Assembly (NCBI GenBank): GCA_963969495.1 | Contig: OZ018321.1 | Location: 107,770,557-107,834,556, forward strand | Source: Ceratothoa steindachneri | Lineage: Eukaryota > Arthropoda > Malacostraca > Isopoda > Cymothoidae | Reading direction: 5' to 3' | DNA length: 64,000 nt | Notes under the pieces: generated by a model | Databases searched by the model: none | What the model was told of the DNA's origin: nothing | The model's input: the letters and a program-made list of their open reading frames with translations, nothing else | Made by a program: the position numbers and the translations under genes | Shown: positions 10,978 through 21,994 of the stretch, one piece after another | How positions within the stretch are numbered: position 1 is the stretch's first letter | How the letters are laid out: each line of letters opens with the position of its first letter

Positions 10978-11371
10978 TAGAATAAGTTTATTAAAGTTAA
11001 TACATTTGAAGAAACCATGAAAATGCCAACAAGACATTAAATTATTTTAAAAGGTGACCAATTATAAAGTATCCATAAAATGTACTCTAAGTCAAAAATT
11101 TTAAATATGACTTGGCAATAGTTAAATTTGCTTTAAAACTGACTCAAAAAAACTACTTGATAATCTCATTTACCTGCCCCTCAACCCTGAACAAAGTTCC
11201 TAAAATGCCCATATATTTACTAATTTCAGAGATGGATTTTTTAAACGATACTTTTAAAAGAAAAATCATTCATTTTTAAAAGATATTTTTCCCAAATCAA
11301 CCCACAAATAGTTTTTATAGACGAATTGTCGATAGGAAGTTTTTTTTAACAGTAAAGATCCTATTATCTCT

Positions 11372-11677
11372 TTGGAGTTCCGCAGTGATAATGTTTATTT
11401 ATTTATATGTCCCAGTTGTACTGGAGCCTCTTACATTGGCAGCACTGTCAGGTCTCTTGGAGCTAGGTTCTCTGCTCATATGGGGATTAGTTGGCGCACA
11501 ATCAAAATATTAAATAAAAAGGAAAAGTCTTCTATTAGGGAACGTACCATAAGCTGTAAAACTGACATTTCTTTTGAGAATTTTCAAGTATTAGCCTTTA
11601 ACAACAACAAACATTGCCTAAGAACCCTCGAATCTTTATATATCAAACACTACAAACCTACGCTCATGAAGATCTAA
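11372..11677 (+). pseudogene. PLE GIY-YIG endonuclease domain
   Basis: A continuous 101-codon frame covering a GIY-YIG-type domain: YLFICPSC, then SYIGSTVRSLGARFSAH, and at the end LRTLESLYIKHYKPTLM, the usual C-terminal ESLYI...KP.LN pattern. The zinc-like CPSC pair is present. The upstream RT has gone, so this is the C-terminal remnant of a PLE protein. The start is set by the open frame, not by a true initiator. Confidence 0.75.
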
Positions 11678-11957
11678 GTGTAATATCTTTATTAATTAAC
11701 TAATTTTAACTACAGTTTGTTAGTTGGTTTGTTTTTTTAACTACTGTTTGGTTAGTTGATGTTCCTCTTTCCCAAGCGTCACTGTAACCTATAAATACTA
11801 GCCCCTTGTTAAACCCACTATTCACTCTCTAGGATGGATCAACTTTAGTAAGTACCAAAATTAACCGTTTTCATATTGAATGTTTTTTTAACTCTTACAG
11901 TGTTTACAAAATTATAGTTTTTAATTAATTTCTGAAATATACTTTAAATTATCTACA

Positions 11958-12135
11958 ATGCAACATGGAATTCAACTAACACGAGAAATTTTAGTTCAAA
12001 ACACCATTATTAAAAGGAGAAGTGACCGCACACGCCTTCATATCATGGAAGCGATCCTAATCCACGAAGAAAAACCGAAGATTAATGCCCAATTGACCGC
12101 CACCCAGCGAACCTTAAAAGTCTTTACGGATTAAC
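11958..12135 (+). pseudogene. PLE GIY-YIG C-terminal fragment
   Basis: The frame reads MQHGIQLTREILVQNT, then DRTRLHIMEAILIHEEKPKIN and ends at TAA (about 12133-12135). This matches the D..RL.I.EA..I...KP.IN end of GIY-YIG domains and the related segment at 7975-8072 in PLE1 (HNINLTRDMLVNKTPLL). Only this C-terminal part survives. Confidence 0.65.
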
Positions 12136-12280
12136 GGTCAATAATGACCGAAATCCCATTCCCAAATGTATCTTTTCTAACTACTTCCTGTCAACCACAT
12201 TTCCCCTTCTTTTCATTATCTAAATTATTTTTAGTATATAAATGCTTTTAAATGTTTAACCAGTGTAAAATTAATTCGCT

Positions 12281-12317
12281 CCGAAGATGGTCAAACGTGA
12301 CCGAAAGCTCAGCTAGC
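12281..12317 (+). ncRNA. PLE stem-loop motif (hammerhead-like)
   Basis: CCGAAGA, T, stem GGTC/GACC, GAAA, then stem GCT/AGC with loop CAGCT. The layout equals the motifs at 8600 and 10943 with different stem bases, so pairing rather than sequence is kept. The first box has C in place of the U of CUGANGA. Confidence 0.45.
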
Positions 12318-12328
12318 TAAAATAAACC

Positions 12329-12469
12329 ATGAATATCGGAACACTTATCTATAACCTTTCGCAAGACGAAAAGAGAATAATAAGGAAATTAGAAAAGCAA
12401 AGAAAGAAGCTTATCAAGGTTCAACTAGACCTGGTCTTTAATAAAACATGCATAAAAGAAAAACTTGTA

Positions 12470-12473
<4 letters not shown>
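12329..12473 (+). pseudogene. PLE ORF N-terminal segment, cut off by (AT)n
   Basis: Translates as MNIGTLIYNLSQDEKRI, then IRKLEKQRKKLIKVQ and LVFNKTCIKEKLVP before the AT tract. It matches the segment at 8337 and resembles the basic N-terminus of PLE ORFs. Coding potential stops at the microsatellite. Confidence 0.5.

Positions 12474-12564
<91 letters not shown>
12470..12564. repeat. (AT)n microsatellite
   Basis: About 94 bases of AT dinucleotide immediately after the PLE N-terminal segment. Confidence 0.95.
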
Positions 12565-12566
<2 letters not shown>

Positions 12567-12877
12567 TTATAACTAGTATTTGTTTGCATCCATTGAGAAC
12601 AACCCTCGCCTAAAAGCTTCTGAAGTGACAGAAAGATTTCGAATCACCCCAAGAACATCAGGAAATTAGCTTACGTTCACTCAGGGGGAAGCCTCTTTTA
12701 TTTGGGTCAATATTAAAATGAGGAATGAGCGATAGGCCTTTGAAATTTTGGCATTATTTTTGTTTACGAATCGAAGTTTTATTCAAATTTCTGGCAGTAG
12801 ACGGCTATGGGATTGGAGAGTACCTCAGTCAGGAGTTAGACATAAACAGGTTACAACCAACGATGAAACATGGTTGT

Positions 12878-13608
12878 TAGTCGCGGGCGACTCTACATCT
12901 CACTATGTTGGTCGGTCAGTCCCCATTTTGGGTTTTTTCTTTTGGTAATAACATCATAACTATTCCGCAGATTCTAACGAAATTTGAAACCTTCATATTT
13001 TTTTGCATTCTCTTTCGAATGATATAATTGTCAAGGTTTTGCCCAGGTTAACCCGGGAATTATATTGTTTTAGCAATAACATCATAACTATTTGGCTGAT
13101 TCTAACGAAATTTGAAACCTTTTTGTTGTTTTACATTCTCTTTCGAATGATATAATTGCCAAAGTCCTCTTAAGGTTAGCCCAGGAATTCTTTTGGGGTG
13201 CAATAACATCATAACTATTTTGCCGATTTTAACGAAATTTGCAACCCTAATGATATAATTACCAAGGTCCTCCCATAGCTAGCAGGGAAATTATTTGGTA
13301 ATAACACACTGCCGATTATAACTAAATTTGAAACCTTTATGTTGTTTTAAATTCTCTTTCGAATGTTATAATTGCCAAGGTCCTCTCATGGTTAGCAAGG
13401 AAATTCTTTGCAACATAATAACTATTCGGCTGATTCTAACTAAAATATTAACCCTGATGTTTTCTTTACATTATCTTTCCAATGATACAATTGCCAAAGT
13501 CCTCCCATGGTTAGTCTGGGACTTATTGTAAGTTTTGAAGGTCGTAAGGTCATAAATCAGAATTTTGAAAGCGCGCAACTTTTTTGTCTGCAGACCTTGT
13601 TATGATTG
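12878..13608. repeat. Composite minisatellite, copy 1
   Basis: Starts with tagtcgcgggcgactcta and ends with gcagaccttgtta. Inside are five imperfect units of about 100-127 bp containing aataacatcataactatt, gattctaacgaaatttgaa, ttacattctctttcgaatga and atgataaattg-like blocks (units start near 12947, 13074, 13201, 13301 and 13410). The same head, units and tail recur at 36398-37576, so this is a dispersed repeat family. A non-autonomous rolling-circle element is possible but unproven. Confidence 0.75.
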
Positions 13609-14242
13609 GAATTGCTTTGAACGTGATTCCGAAACGGGGTCGTATTAGTTACTAAGATGGCGTCTTGTGTGTCTTCTCGTGCTTTATTACTGATTTTGTC
13701 ATGGGGCGGGGGGAATCAATCTGGTGCGGGCCTATATTGATCCATGGTGGTGTGTTTTTTGAGGGATGCAGCTGTCCCGTCTCTCTCGCCCTAGAACTTT
13801 ATGCATTACACTTGTTTAGATTTTTGGGGGGTCTTTTTCTTTTTCCCTTTAAACCCACGTTGGATCACTCGATTTGTCAATAGTTAATTAAAATTAGTGT
13901 CTGAGCCCCTCCTCCAAGGGTATGGGAAGGGTATGGGATCATATATCGCTTTGTACGCGTTCTCATCTGGTTTCTCTTGTTTGCAGGTCGGGCGAGGCTG
14001 CTCATATGCGAAGCATGGCTCAGCTGTGATGGTGAGTAAGGCGATGGAAAACAGGATTACTATTCTTTATTTATTAAAGATTACTATTATTAGTAATTAT
14101 TATCCGACCGTGGCGGAGTCCAACTGGCTGGAAGGGGGCGCGGGGCGCTAAAGAAAGTGGACTTTCAATTCAAGCCCTTCGCGTTTAGTTGGTCCTATGA
14201 CCGGCTTTTGCAAACGGAGCAAGCTCGTATATTCAACTGGCT
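13609..14242. other. No recognisable gene
   Basis: Mixed-composition spacer between the composite minisatellite and the N4 target region. The short open frames lack domains. Confidence 0.5.
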
Positions 14243-14243
14243 A

Positions 14244-14297
<54 letters not shown>
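14243..14297. repeat. (TAC)n microsatellite
   Basis: About eighteen TAC triplets followed by a diverged TGC/TAC and pyrimidine-rich tract up to the start of the LINE at 14369. Confidence 0.96.
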
Positions 14298-14298
<1 letters not shown>

Positions 14299-14853
14299 GC
14301 AACTGCTGCTGCTACAGCTACTTTTCTTTTTCTTCTCCTCTTATCTTCTTCTCAGTCCTCATTCTTCATCCCCCCGTAAGGGGCGCGGCGATTTGCCATC
14401 TTGGCCGTCGTGCTGACGGGATCCAGCCTCCGTCCGGCCCCAGCTTAGCCTCTTCCTTCCTTCAGATAGCCTGTATTCCTATCCTACCTCGTCGCTTTTC
14501 ATACAACCTCTCTCACAAATTTCAATGGTCAGCCTCTAATTTCACAGGGTAGATGCTAACCTTCTTCTCAAGCCAACCGCCCCGGATCGGGGCGGGGGGG
14601 GGGGGGAAGGGGACGTTCCCCAACCCCTGAGCTCCGGTTCGGGATGGTTTTTTTTTTAACAACCTGCTTCATCCCCACCCATACCTTCCTCACATCCCCT
14701 TTTCCTCTCCTCTTCATACTCTATCAGTTTTACGCCGTGTCTAAGGTGGAGCCGCCATGCCGATGGACTGCCAGGCCTGCAAGCACCTCTTGCAGGGCGA
14801 GCTACTGCGAGGGGTGATGAGCGGTTGCATCCCCTAATAAAAAGAGGGTCACC

Positions 14854-17250
14854 ATGCCCAATGATGAATCCAACCCCCCACCCCCTTATTTCCCCCTGAA
14901 CCGACGATGGAGCCGCCCTCGGGCAGCTCCAACGAAAAAATGGGTCTCCACCCCCCTGTGCTTGCACAGGGGACAGGGGCCCCATCATATTTCTGTAACC
15001 GGAGAGGAGGCTTACTCCTCTCGTACGCCTACGGGTGTAGGGGACTGCCCCTCACCCCCTTCTCTGGAGGTGCTTTAGGGCACCTCCCTGCTTCCAGCGG
15101 CAGTCCCTCCTTTTCTTTCCAAGGGGACTGCCAAGAAAGCCAGCAGGCATCCCATAGCCAACCGCTTCCCATCGAAGCGGCTCCGTAGGGCAAACCCCCT
15201 TAGGGGGAAGAGGGAAGCCAGGCCCCTTCTGTCGCTTCCCTCAAAAGACCTGCTGGCAAGAATATTAAACCTTGGCGGGGTCAAGGTCTGTGTCTCCCCA
15301 CACAAGACTGGTGACGCTGCCAAGGGGACCTGCGATGTCCTGGGAGGGGATGGCCAACTGGAGGTCCCTCCTGTGATAGACATGGTCCTTGAGGAAACCT
15401 AGCCTCAGACGGTAGGGCTTTTCATGTGGGGGAATCCGGGCTCGGCGCCAAGCACCGAACCCGAACCCGCACCTATGCAAGGTCCTCCTCAAACGGCTGG
15501 GGTCTCCGATGCAGTACAAGGAGGGGAGGTATCTCCTCCAACCGGTGCCCCTGCGACCACCAGGACCTTCTTTCTCCATTTCGGAGAAGTACCTAGCTGA
15601 GGCTGGTCCATCTGGCCTCGGGGCTTCTGCCGGCCGAGGTGATAAGCGGGTTAATTCCCCGCCCTCCCCTCCTAAAAAGAAGACGAAAAAGACTAAAAAG
15701 ACTCGGGGCTCCTCTCAATTTGCGGGGGCTGCGAGGATGGGTGGGTCTGCTGCCACTTTGGTAGGCGACCAAGCCATGATCGGCTCATCCGGCCCCTCTG
15801 CCCCACCTGGTCCGGAGCCCCTGACTAAGTGCAAAAGTGCACAGGGCGGAGCCTTGATAACACCGGGGTCCCTCATAAAGAGGTTACCTGGCGTTTTCGA
15901 GCCTGCTGGCTTCAAACGCTTCCTCGTTATTCGATCCACTGATTGCAGCATGTTGGCAAAGGGCAACATGATCAATCACAGGAGAGGATTAGCTAGTGAA
16001 ATTGGTAGAGAGCCGAAGGTGACCCGTTTCGAGGGCGGGAGCCTTCTGGCGAATTCGGCGAATCCCGCCAAGGCGGCCAAGATAAGTGCTCTTCGGACAC
16101 TTCATGGCACCCCGGTGAGTGTGACGCCGCACTCTAACATGAACTTTGTGAAAGGAGTAGTTTATGCTAGGGAACTCGTTGACTACTCCATTGAGGGCAT
16201 CACCTTAGAGCTGGCCGACCATGGGGTGGTCAAGGTTGAACGTGTGATGAGAAAACAGGGAGGGGCCTCGAGACCCACCCCTACACTCTTCGTCACGTTC
16301 GACTGTGACAAGCTCCCTGAGTCGGTGCGTGCCGGTTGGTACCACTACCGCGCGAAGGCATTTGTGCCACTGCCGTGGCGGTGCTATTGCTGTCATAGCT
16401 TCGGCCATACGAATCGTTCTTGTAAATTGCTCCAAGGCCGCACACTGTAAGTTTAAATCGTGTGTGGCCAAGTGTGTCAATTGCGGAGAGCCGCACCCCG
16501 CTTCTTCGAAACAATGTGGTGCATTTCTCCTTGAGAAAGAAATCCTGGCCGTTCAGGCCCAGGATCAACTCTCATTCCGCGAGGACTTGGTCCTGGCCTG
16601 CCGGCTCTGCCTGGGACGTCATATGCCTCAATAGTTAGAAAGGCACCCTCTGCTCCTGGACCATCCAGGCAAACGAGCACGGTTGTTTCCGCGCCCATTC
16701 GGAGCCCTTGTGCGGGCTCTATTCAACCCGGTGCTCCCCTGGTAAAGCTGGCTGCAAAAAGGGTTAATACCCAGCCCCGGCTAAAACCCGGGCTCCCCCC
16801 TCTTTCCCCAGCGTGACCATTTCCCGTAAGGCCAAACGGCCATGCGCCTCCACCGAGTCGTTAGACTCACAGGAGGCAACATCCCTGAAAATGGTCGCCA
16901 GGCCATCTTCCGGGGTTCCTAAAGCTGTTTCCCGAAAGGAGGACAGCATCAAAGGAGCTTCGGCTCCTTCGCCCACCCCTAGTGGCGGACCGAGTGGCTC
17001 GGAGACGGTGGTTCCTCGAAAAGAGGGCATCCCCCGCCTCCGAAGAGTCAACGCCCGCCTAAGGTTTCGAGGCAGAGGGAGGAAAAGACTCGCATGGCGA
17101 GCCCAACCTTCCCCAATAAGTCATTGAAGGCGACACCGCTTTGTCCGGCTAACAGCGCCCGGAGTTCTGCCTCCGGGGAGCGTACGGCCATTCCCGTGAG
17201 GGCCTTCTGTTCGGAGAGGGCCCCTGCGTCTCCTCCGAGGGCATATTCCT
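14854..17250 (+). pseudogene. N4 ORF1, gag-like protein, frameshifted
   Basis: The ATG at 14854 sits in GGTCACCATGC, a favourable initiation context kept in the copy at 47224. The N-terminal third is Pro/Ser/Lys-rich and includes SLPSKDLLARILNL and the basic run KKKTKKTKKT. The central domain (about 15890-16330) contains GFKRFLVIRSTD, LASEIGREPKVTRF, TLHGTPVSVTPH and TPTLFVTFDCDKLP, which resembles the RNA-binding domain of I/Jockey-type gags. Zinc knuckles follow: CYCCHSFGHTNRSC, a CSKAAH type, and CVNCGEPHPASSKQC. A further Ser/Pro/Arg-rich tail runs to about 17250. The product would package LINE RNA. Several frameshifts (near 15080, 15500, 16430 and 16620) break it. Confidence 0.75.
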
Positions 17251-20200
17251 TCAATTGAATTGCCGTGGACTCCGGGCCAACTGGGTGGAGCTGCGGAGGC
17301 TCGTTTCGTCCCGTTCCCCGTTAGCTATTTTTCAGCAATGACCATGCTAGGCGCGTGCCCCCTACCCGTCCTCCCGGGGTATAAGCGTCTTGCGACCCCA
17401 CCACCACGGGATGGCTAGGCTGAGGAATGTGCCGTTTACACCTGGCATGATGTCTCCGTTCTTCCTTTCTCTTTAGATACCTCCTTTCAGGCAGTGGCTG
17501 TGCAGCTGCACCTGGATAGGAGGTATACTCTGATTTCTGCGTACATTCCACCGTCAGCTGACTTCGACGCGGGGGACTTCCGCCGCGTCGTGGCACGGTT
17601 GCCGAGGCCCTTTCTCTTGCTTGGAGATCTGAACGGAAGGCATCCTCTCTGGGGAGATTACTCCATAAATCCCAGGGGACAAGTCCTTGCCGATCTGATC
17701 GAAGAGCTCGAGATGGGTGTCCTAAACGTGGATGAGTTTACGCATCACTGTCCGAGAACCGCTTCATTTTCTTGCCTTGACCTATCTTTGTGCTCTTCGG
17801 ATGCACAGCCTGATTTTGATTGGGGGGTGGTCGATGACCTCCATGGTAGTGATCACTTTCCCATTCAAATATCATTTTAGGGCAACTGCCGCCTGACAGC
17901 CCACCTCGGTGGTGCTTAGCGCGGGCGCGGTGGCCTGCATTTCAGGAAATGACTGAATTCTCTATCTCAGTCGAGGAATTTAGGTCGGTAGATGAGGCCG
18001 TTGAGTTCTTCTCCGGCAACCTCATCGCCGTGGGCCTGACTACTATTCCTAGGACGTCTGGCCGTTTTGCACGCCGACCACTCCCATGGTGGTCGGCCGA
18101 GTGTGAGACGGCCCTCAAACAGAAGAGTTATGCCTACATGCGCTATAAGCGCCGCCCGAACGATTTCACTGTCGCTGAATTTCGTCGGGCTAGGGCTAGG
18201 TTCCGGTATATTTCGAAGCACGCCCGCCGCTCTTCTTGGCGGGCATACGTGTCTTCACTTAACGGGAAGACCCCTTTAGCTGAGGTGTGGAAGCGAGTCA
18301 AAAGGATTCGGGGCAAGTTCTCGCTGGACCCCCCTTCCGTTCTCCAGGAGAATGGGACCCCAATCTCGGACCCCGCGTCCGTCGCGGAATCCTTAGCGAC
18401 CGCTTTTTCCCCATTCTCTAGCCGTGATGCTGCTCCGCCAGCATTCAATGCACGTCGTGATGTCGTGAAAGGCCGCCGGCTGGACTTTACCTCCAGAGGC
18501 GGAGAACCCTTCAACGACAAGTTTACTGTGAGTGAGTTGCGTTCCGCTCTCGCTTCGTGCGCGGACACCGCCCATGGTCCGGACGATGTCCCGTACACCA
18601 TGCTTCGACACCTGGGTGAGCGAGGCATGGCCTTTCTGTTAGATTTGTTCAACAGGATCTGGGTGGAAGGTCTTCTCCCAGACTCCTGGCGAATCGCTAC
18701 TGTGCTCGCCTTTCGCAAGCCGGGGAGAGATCACTCTACTCCGACCGGTTTCCGCCCAATCTCTCTAACCTCTTGCGTGTGCAAGTTGATGGAGAAATTG
18801 GTAAATGTTAGATTAGCCTATTTCCTGGACAGCGGAGGCCATCTGTCTTCTGCACAGTGCGGCTTCCGTAAGTTCCACTCCACGTCGGATGCTCTGCTCC
18901 GACTGGAAAATGCCGTCTGCGAGGCTTTCCTTCGTAGACAGCACTACGCCACGGTGTTTTTTGATCTGGAGAAGGCCTATGATACCGCATGGCGATACGG
19001 TATCATGGAGACTCTCCACGATACCGCATGGCGATACGGTATCATGGAGACTCTCCACACGATGGGGGCGAGGGGACGCCTCCCAATGTTTATATCTGAA
19101 TTTTTGCGAGATCGTCGATTCCGCGTACGGGTGGGGGAGCAGGAAGGAGCAGGAAGAGGGTGTCCCGCAGGGAAGTGTCCTCAGTGTCACACTCTTTGCC
19201 CTGAGCATCAACGGCATCACCTCGGTGCTGCCGGAAGATGTTCTCGCTACGCTCTACGTGGACGACCTTTCGATCTCTTTTGGCGCGGCCCAGCCCAACT
19301 CTGGAGCGTCGACTCCAACAGGCATTGAACCGCGTCTCTCGCTATGCCGAAGCGCACAGGTTTCGGTTTTCTTTGGCCAAGACTAAGGTGGTGCACTTCT
19401 GCCGCCATCCACGGCTTCACCCCGACCCAGATTTGTTTCTTAATGGTGTGCGCCTGGATGTGGTTGAGTCGCACCGTTTCCTTGGTCTTGTATTCGACCG
19501 ATGCCTCACCTGGGAGGCTCATATTCGCAGCCTTAGGGTCTCTTGTACCCGCGCCATGGACATTCTCCGTTCCGTGACGTTCAGCGCTTTGGGCGCTGAT
19601 AGGGCTACCGCCTTACTTTTTTATCGATCCTTTGTTCGCTCGAAGCTTGACTACGGATGCGAGTTTTATGCATCCGCAGTCGAGCGTTTATTGCGGAAGG
19701 TGGATTCGATCCACCACACCGGCCTTCGCCTTGCGACCGGTGCCTTCCGCACTTCCCCCATTGAGAGCCTGTTGGTCGATGCTGGGGAGATCCACTCGCT
19801 CTGCGCCGCGTGCAGTGCATCACTCGCCTGTACGCGCCAGCCCGGCGCCTTCCTCAGTCGCCAACAGCTCTCACTGCATCCGCAGCTGATCTCGATGGTG
19901 CCTATGCCGCCGAGAGACGCCAGTCATACCCTAAGCCCTTTGGGTTTAGGGCCAGGAAACTCCTTCGAGAGGTAGATATAGCTCTCGGGCCGGTGGCGCC
20001 CCTGGTTCTGCCCAGGACGCCACCCTGGAGGGTACCACATTTGGCTATTTGTCGCCACGCCTCTGCTCCCAAAGCTTGTACTGCGCCGGGAGTATTGCGT
20101 TCGACCTTTTTGGAGCACACATCGTGTCACGCTGGTACCGTGCCAGTGTATACGGATGGCTCCAAGTCCCAAGAGGGGGTCGGCTTCCACGCCGTATCCC

Positions 20201-20982
20201 CTCTGTTTGAAGTCAGCGGGGCTCTACCAGGCGCTGCGTCTGTCTTCACGGCCGAGCTGGTGGCAATACACCACTCGGTACGGGAGATTACGCCACGTGC
20301 CCGGTTCGGAGACCGGATTGTGATCTATAGCGACTCACAAAGCGCCCTGAGTGCTCTCGGGGCATTGGAATCTCCGCATCCCCTGGTTCGCAATATCCGT
20401 GACGCCACGGTTTTGGCGAGCCGGGCAGATGTCGAGATTATCTTCTGCTGGGTTCCTGGACATGTAGGAATTGCGGGGAATGAGCGCGCCGATGAGGGTG
20501 CCAAAGAGTCCGCGAGGACTCTGCGACCGGACCAGCGTTTCGCTCTTCCTCACACCGACTACATGGCAGGAATACGGGCAGCTCTTCGGACTGATTGGCA
20601 AAGAAGATGGGAGACGGTCGAAGGGAACTTAAAGTTGCGTGCCATTGCGCCGCGACTGTTCCCATGGACCTATCCCCCAATGCCGCGGCGGCTTCAGGTT
20701 GCTTTCTGTCGTCTCCGAATCGGACACACTCGTGTGACGCATCGCTATCTGATGGAGCGCTCGCCTGCGCCCTATTGCAACGACTGCGTCGTCCCCCAGA
20801 CTGTTCGGCACATTCTTGTCGAATGTCCCAGTCTGGGTGATCTTCGCGCACGATACCTGTCCCAGTACCCGGATGGGCGGGGTCGCTACCGCCTGTCCCT
20901 CGTGCTCGGGACAGATTCGTGCACATTGACTTGTGGACTTGTTGACTTCTTGGGGGAGGCCGGCCTTCTCCCTATTATTTAA
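17240..20982 (+). pseudogene. N4 ORF2, APE-RT-RNase H polyprotein, frameshifted
   Basis: Domains in order: APE endonuclease (about 17250-17880: LNCRGLRANW, LLLGDLNGRHPLWG, DHFPI), a linker, RT (about 18500-19560: LPDSWR, FFDLEKAYD, VPQGSVLSVTLF, LYVDDLSI), a linker with HHTGLRLATGAFR, RNase H (20140-20520: VYTDGSKSQ, AELVAIHH, YSDSQSALSAL, GHVGIAGNERADEGAK) and a CCHC finger (CNDCVVPQTVRHILVEC). It would nick DNA and copy LINE RNA in place. Breaks: frameshift near 17340, stop at 17878, a 39-bp in-frame duplication at 18979-19056, a deletion near 19135, and frameshifts near 19290 and 19790. The last frame ends at 20982. Confidence 0.88.
18979..19056 (+). repeat. 39-bp tandem duplication inside the RT
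   Basis: Two adjacent identical 39-base units (each begins gataccgcatgg) insert 13 extra residues just after the catalytic FFDLEKAYD box. Copies at 38520 and 21310 have one unit. Confidence 0.92.
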
Positions 20983-21170
20983 GCAAGCTTTGTTTGTTTT
21001 TTTGTTTTTTTTGCATTTGTTTTTTTTTTGTTTTGTTTTTTGTTTTTTTTGTTTTTTCCTTTAGTTGCACGCTCCTGCGCTGGGGGGACCTCTCCCCGAC
21101 GCACCAGCTTGCTTCCTTTCCCCCTTTTGGGGTGTTGTTTTTTTTTTCTCTCTAATTTTATTTTAAAGTA

Positions 21171-21262
21171 GCCTAGAACTAGGCCAGTTTTAATACGGTG
21201 ACTAATGCCCAAGTAGGCAGTCGCCTGATGAGCTTAAAAAAAAAAAAAAAAAAAAAAAAAAA
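21171..21262 (+). promoter_or_regulatory. N4 3'-terminal hairpin and poly(A)
   Basis: A small inverted repeat GCCTAG-AA-CTAGGC is followed by a longer hairpin (GGTGACT/AGTCGCC outer stem with one G-T pair, GCC/GGC inner stem, loop CAAGTA), then GATGAGCTT and the A tract. The same structure sits at the end of most N copies. In some LINEs such 3' structures are recognised by the RT. Confidence 0.6.
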
Positions 21263-21508
21263 TTGTAGACAACACTTCCTCACGGGTTTTTCGATCTGGA
21301 GAAGGCCTATGATACCGCATGGCGATACGGTATCATGGGGACTCTCCACACGATGGGGGCGAGGGGACGCCTCCCAATGTTTATATCTGAATTTTTGCGA
21401 GATCGTCGATTCCGCGTACGGGCGGGGGGGACCCCTCTCCGGCCTAAAGGAGCAGGAAGAGGGTGTCCCGCAGGGAAGTGTTTTCAGTGTCACACTCTTT
21501 TCCCTTAG
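21263..21508 (+). mobile_element. N-family LINE copy N5, left part
   Basis: The 5'-truncated start of N5, beginning inside the RT coding region (ttgtagacaacac, equivalent to 38477) with no gap after the A tract of N4. It encodes FFDLEKAYD in one frame and the VPQGSV box near the end. It is cut at 21508 by the probable solo LTR and resumes at 23313. Confidence 0.88.
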
Positions 21509-21994
21509 TGTCGTCGAATGCCTCCCATTTTGTTCTAAGAGTGCTAATATTGATATCATAAAGAAGAGAGCCGTTGGAAACACGTAAGGATATAGAGAAA
21601 CGCATAATAATTCCCCAAATAAACTTATATTTTAACTTTAACAATTGAATACACAAAATTTAAACATTAACCACAGTAATACTCCGAATATTATCATACA
21701 CAAGAATTAAATAAATTAGTTTGACCCTCTAAAATTGGTTAATTTCGCTACACACTTCAATATTTTTCAGATTTAGGCTTACGGACTCTACTGGAGTTTA
21801 AATACCTCAGGAATATTATTGTCTCACGACGCGTGCCACCTGGCCAGATGTAGGTGGGCGGGATCACGCGGTACTTTTGGTGAGGGTAGCACCTGGGGGG
21901 TCCACACGGTATTCAGGAAAGGGGGGTTCTTCAAGGACGAGGACAATTCGATGCTTTAGGTTGCCCGAATGTAGTCGTTGTCTTTCTGTCGAGA

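Larger units (their letters stand above)
10935..12470 (+). mobile_element. Penelope-like retroelement fragments PLE2
   Basis: A mosaic of PLE pieces: a minus-strand stem-loop at 10943-10977, a plus-strand GIY-YIG frame (11372-11677), a second nuclease C-terminal piece (11958-12135), a stem-loop at 12281-12317, and a PLE N-terminal-like segment (12329-12470) running into (AT)n. The order suggests at least two PLE units, one inverted or rearranged. No RT core is visible. Confidence 0.65.
14369..21262 (+). mobile_element. N-family LINE copy N4, full length
   Basis: The most complete copy. Its 5' end is shared with the copy at 46704 (tccccccgtaagg). Layout: 5' UTR 14369-14853, ORF1 14854-17250, ORF2 from about 17240 to 20982, 3' UTR with a T-rich tract, hairpin at about 21171-21230, and a 27-base A tract (21236-21262). 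Bases 14359-14371 (tcattcttcatcc) resemble 25348-25359 (tcattttcatcc), a possible target duplication that would enclose both N4 and N5. Both flanks are pyrimidine-rich, which weakens that reading. Frameshifts disable both ORFs. Confidence 0.88.

Noticed and set aside
11372..11677. GIY-YIG domain as a stand-alone homing endonuclease
   Set aside because: The domain ends, flanking PLE stem-loops and a second nuclease C-terminus nearby fit a PLE remnant better.
14157..14552. Open frame with a poly-Tyr run
   Set aside because: Translation of the (TAC)n microsatellite running into the LINE 5' UTR.
18143..18718. 191-codon minus-strand frame
   Set aside because: Shadow of the GC-rich LINE ORF2 on the plus strand; similar minus frames recur in every N copy.
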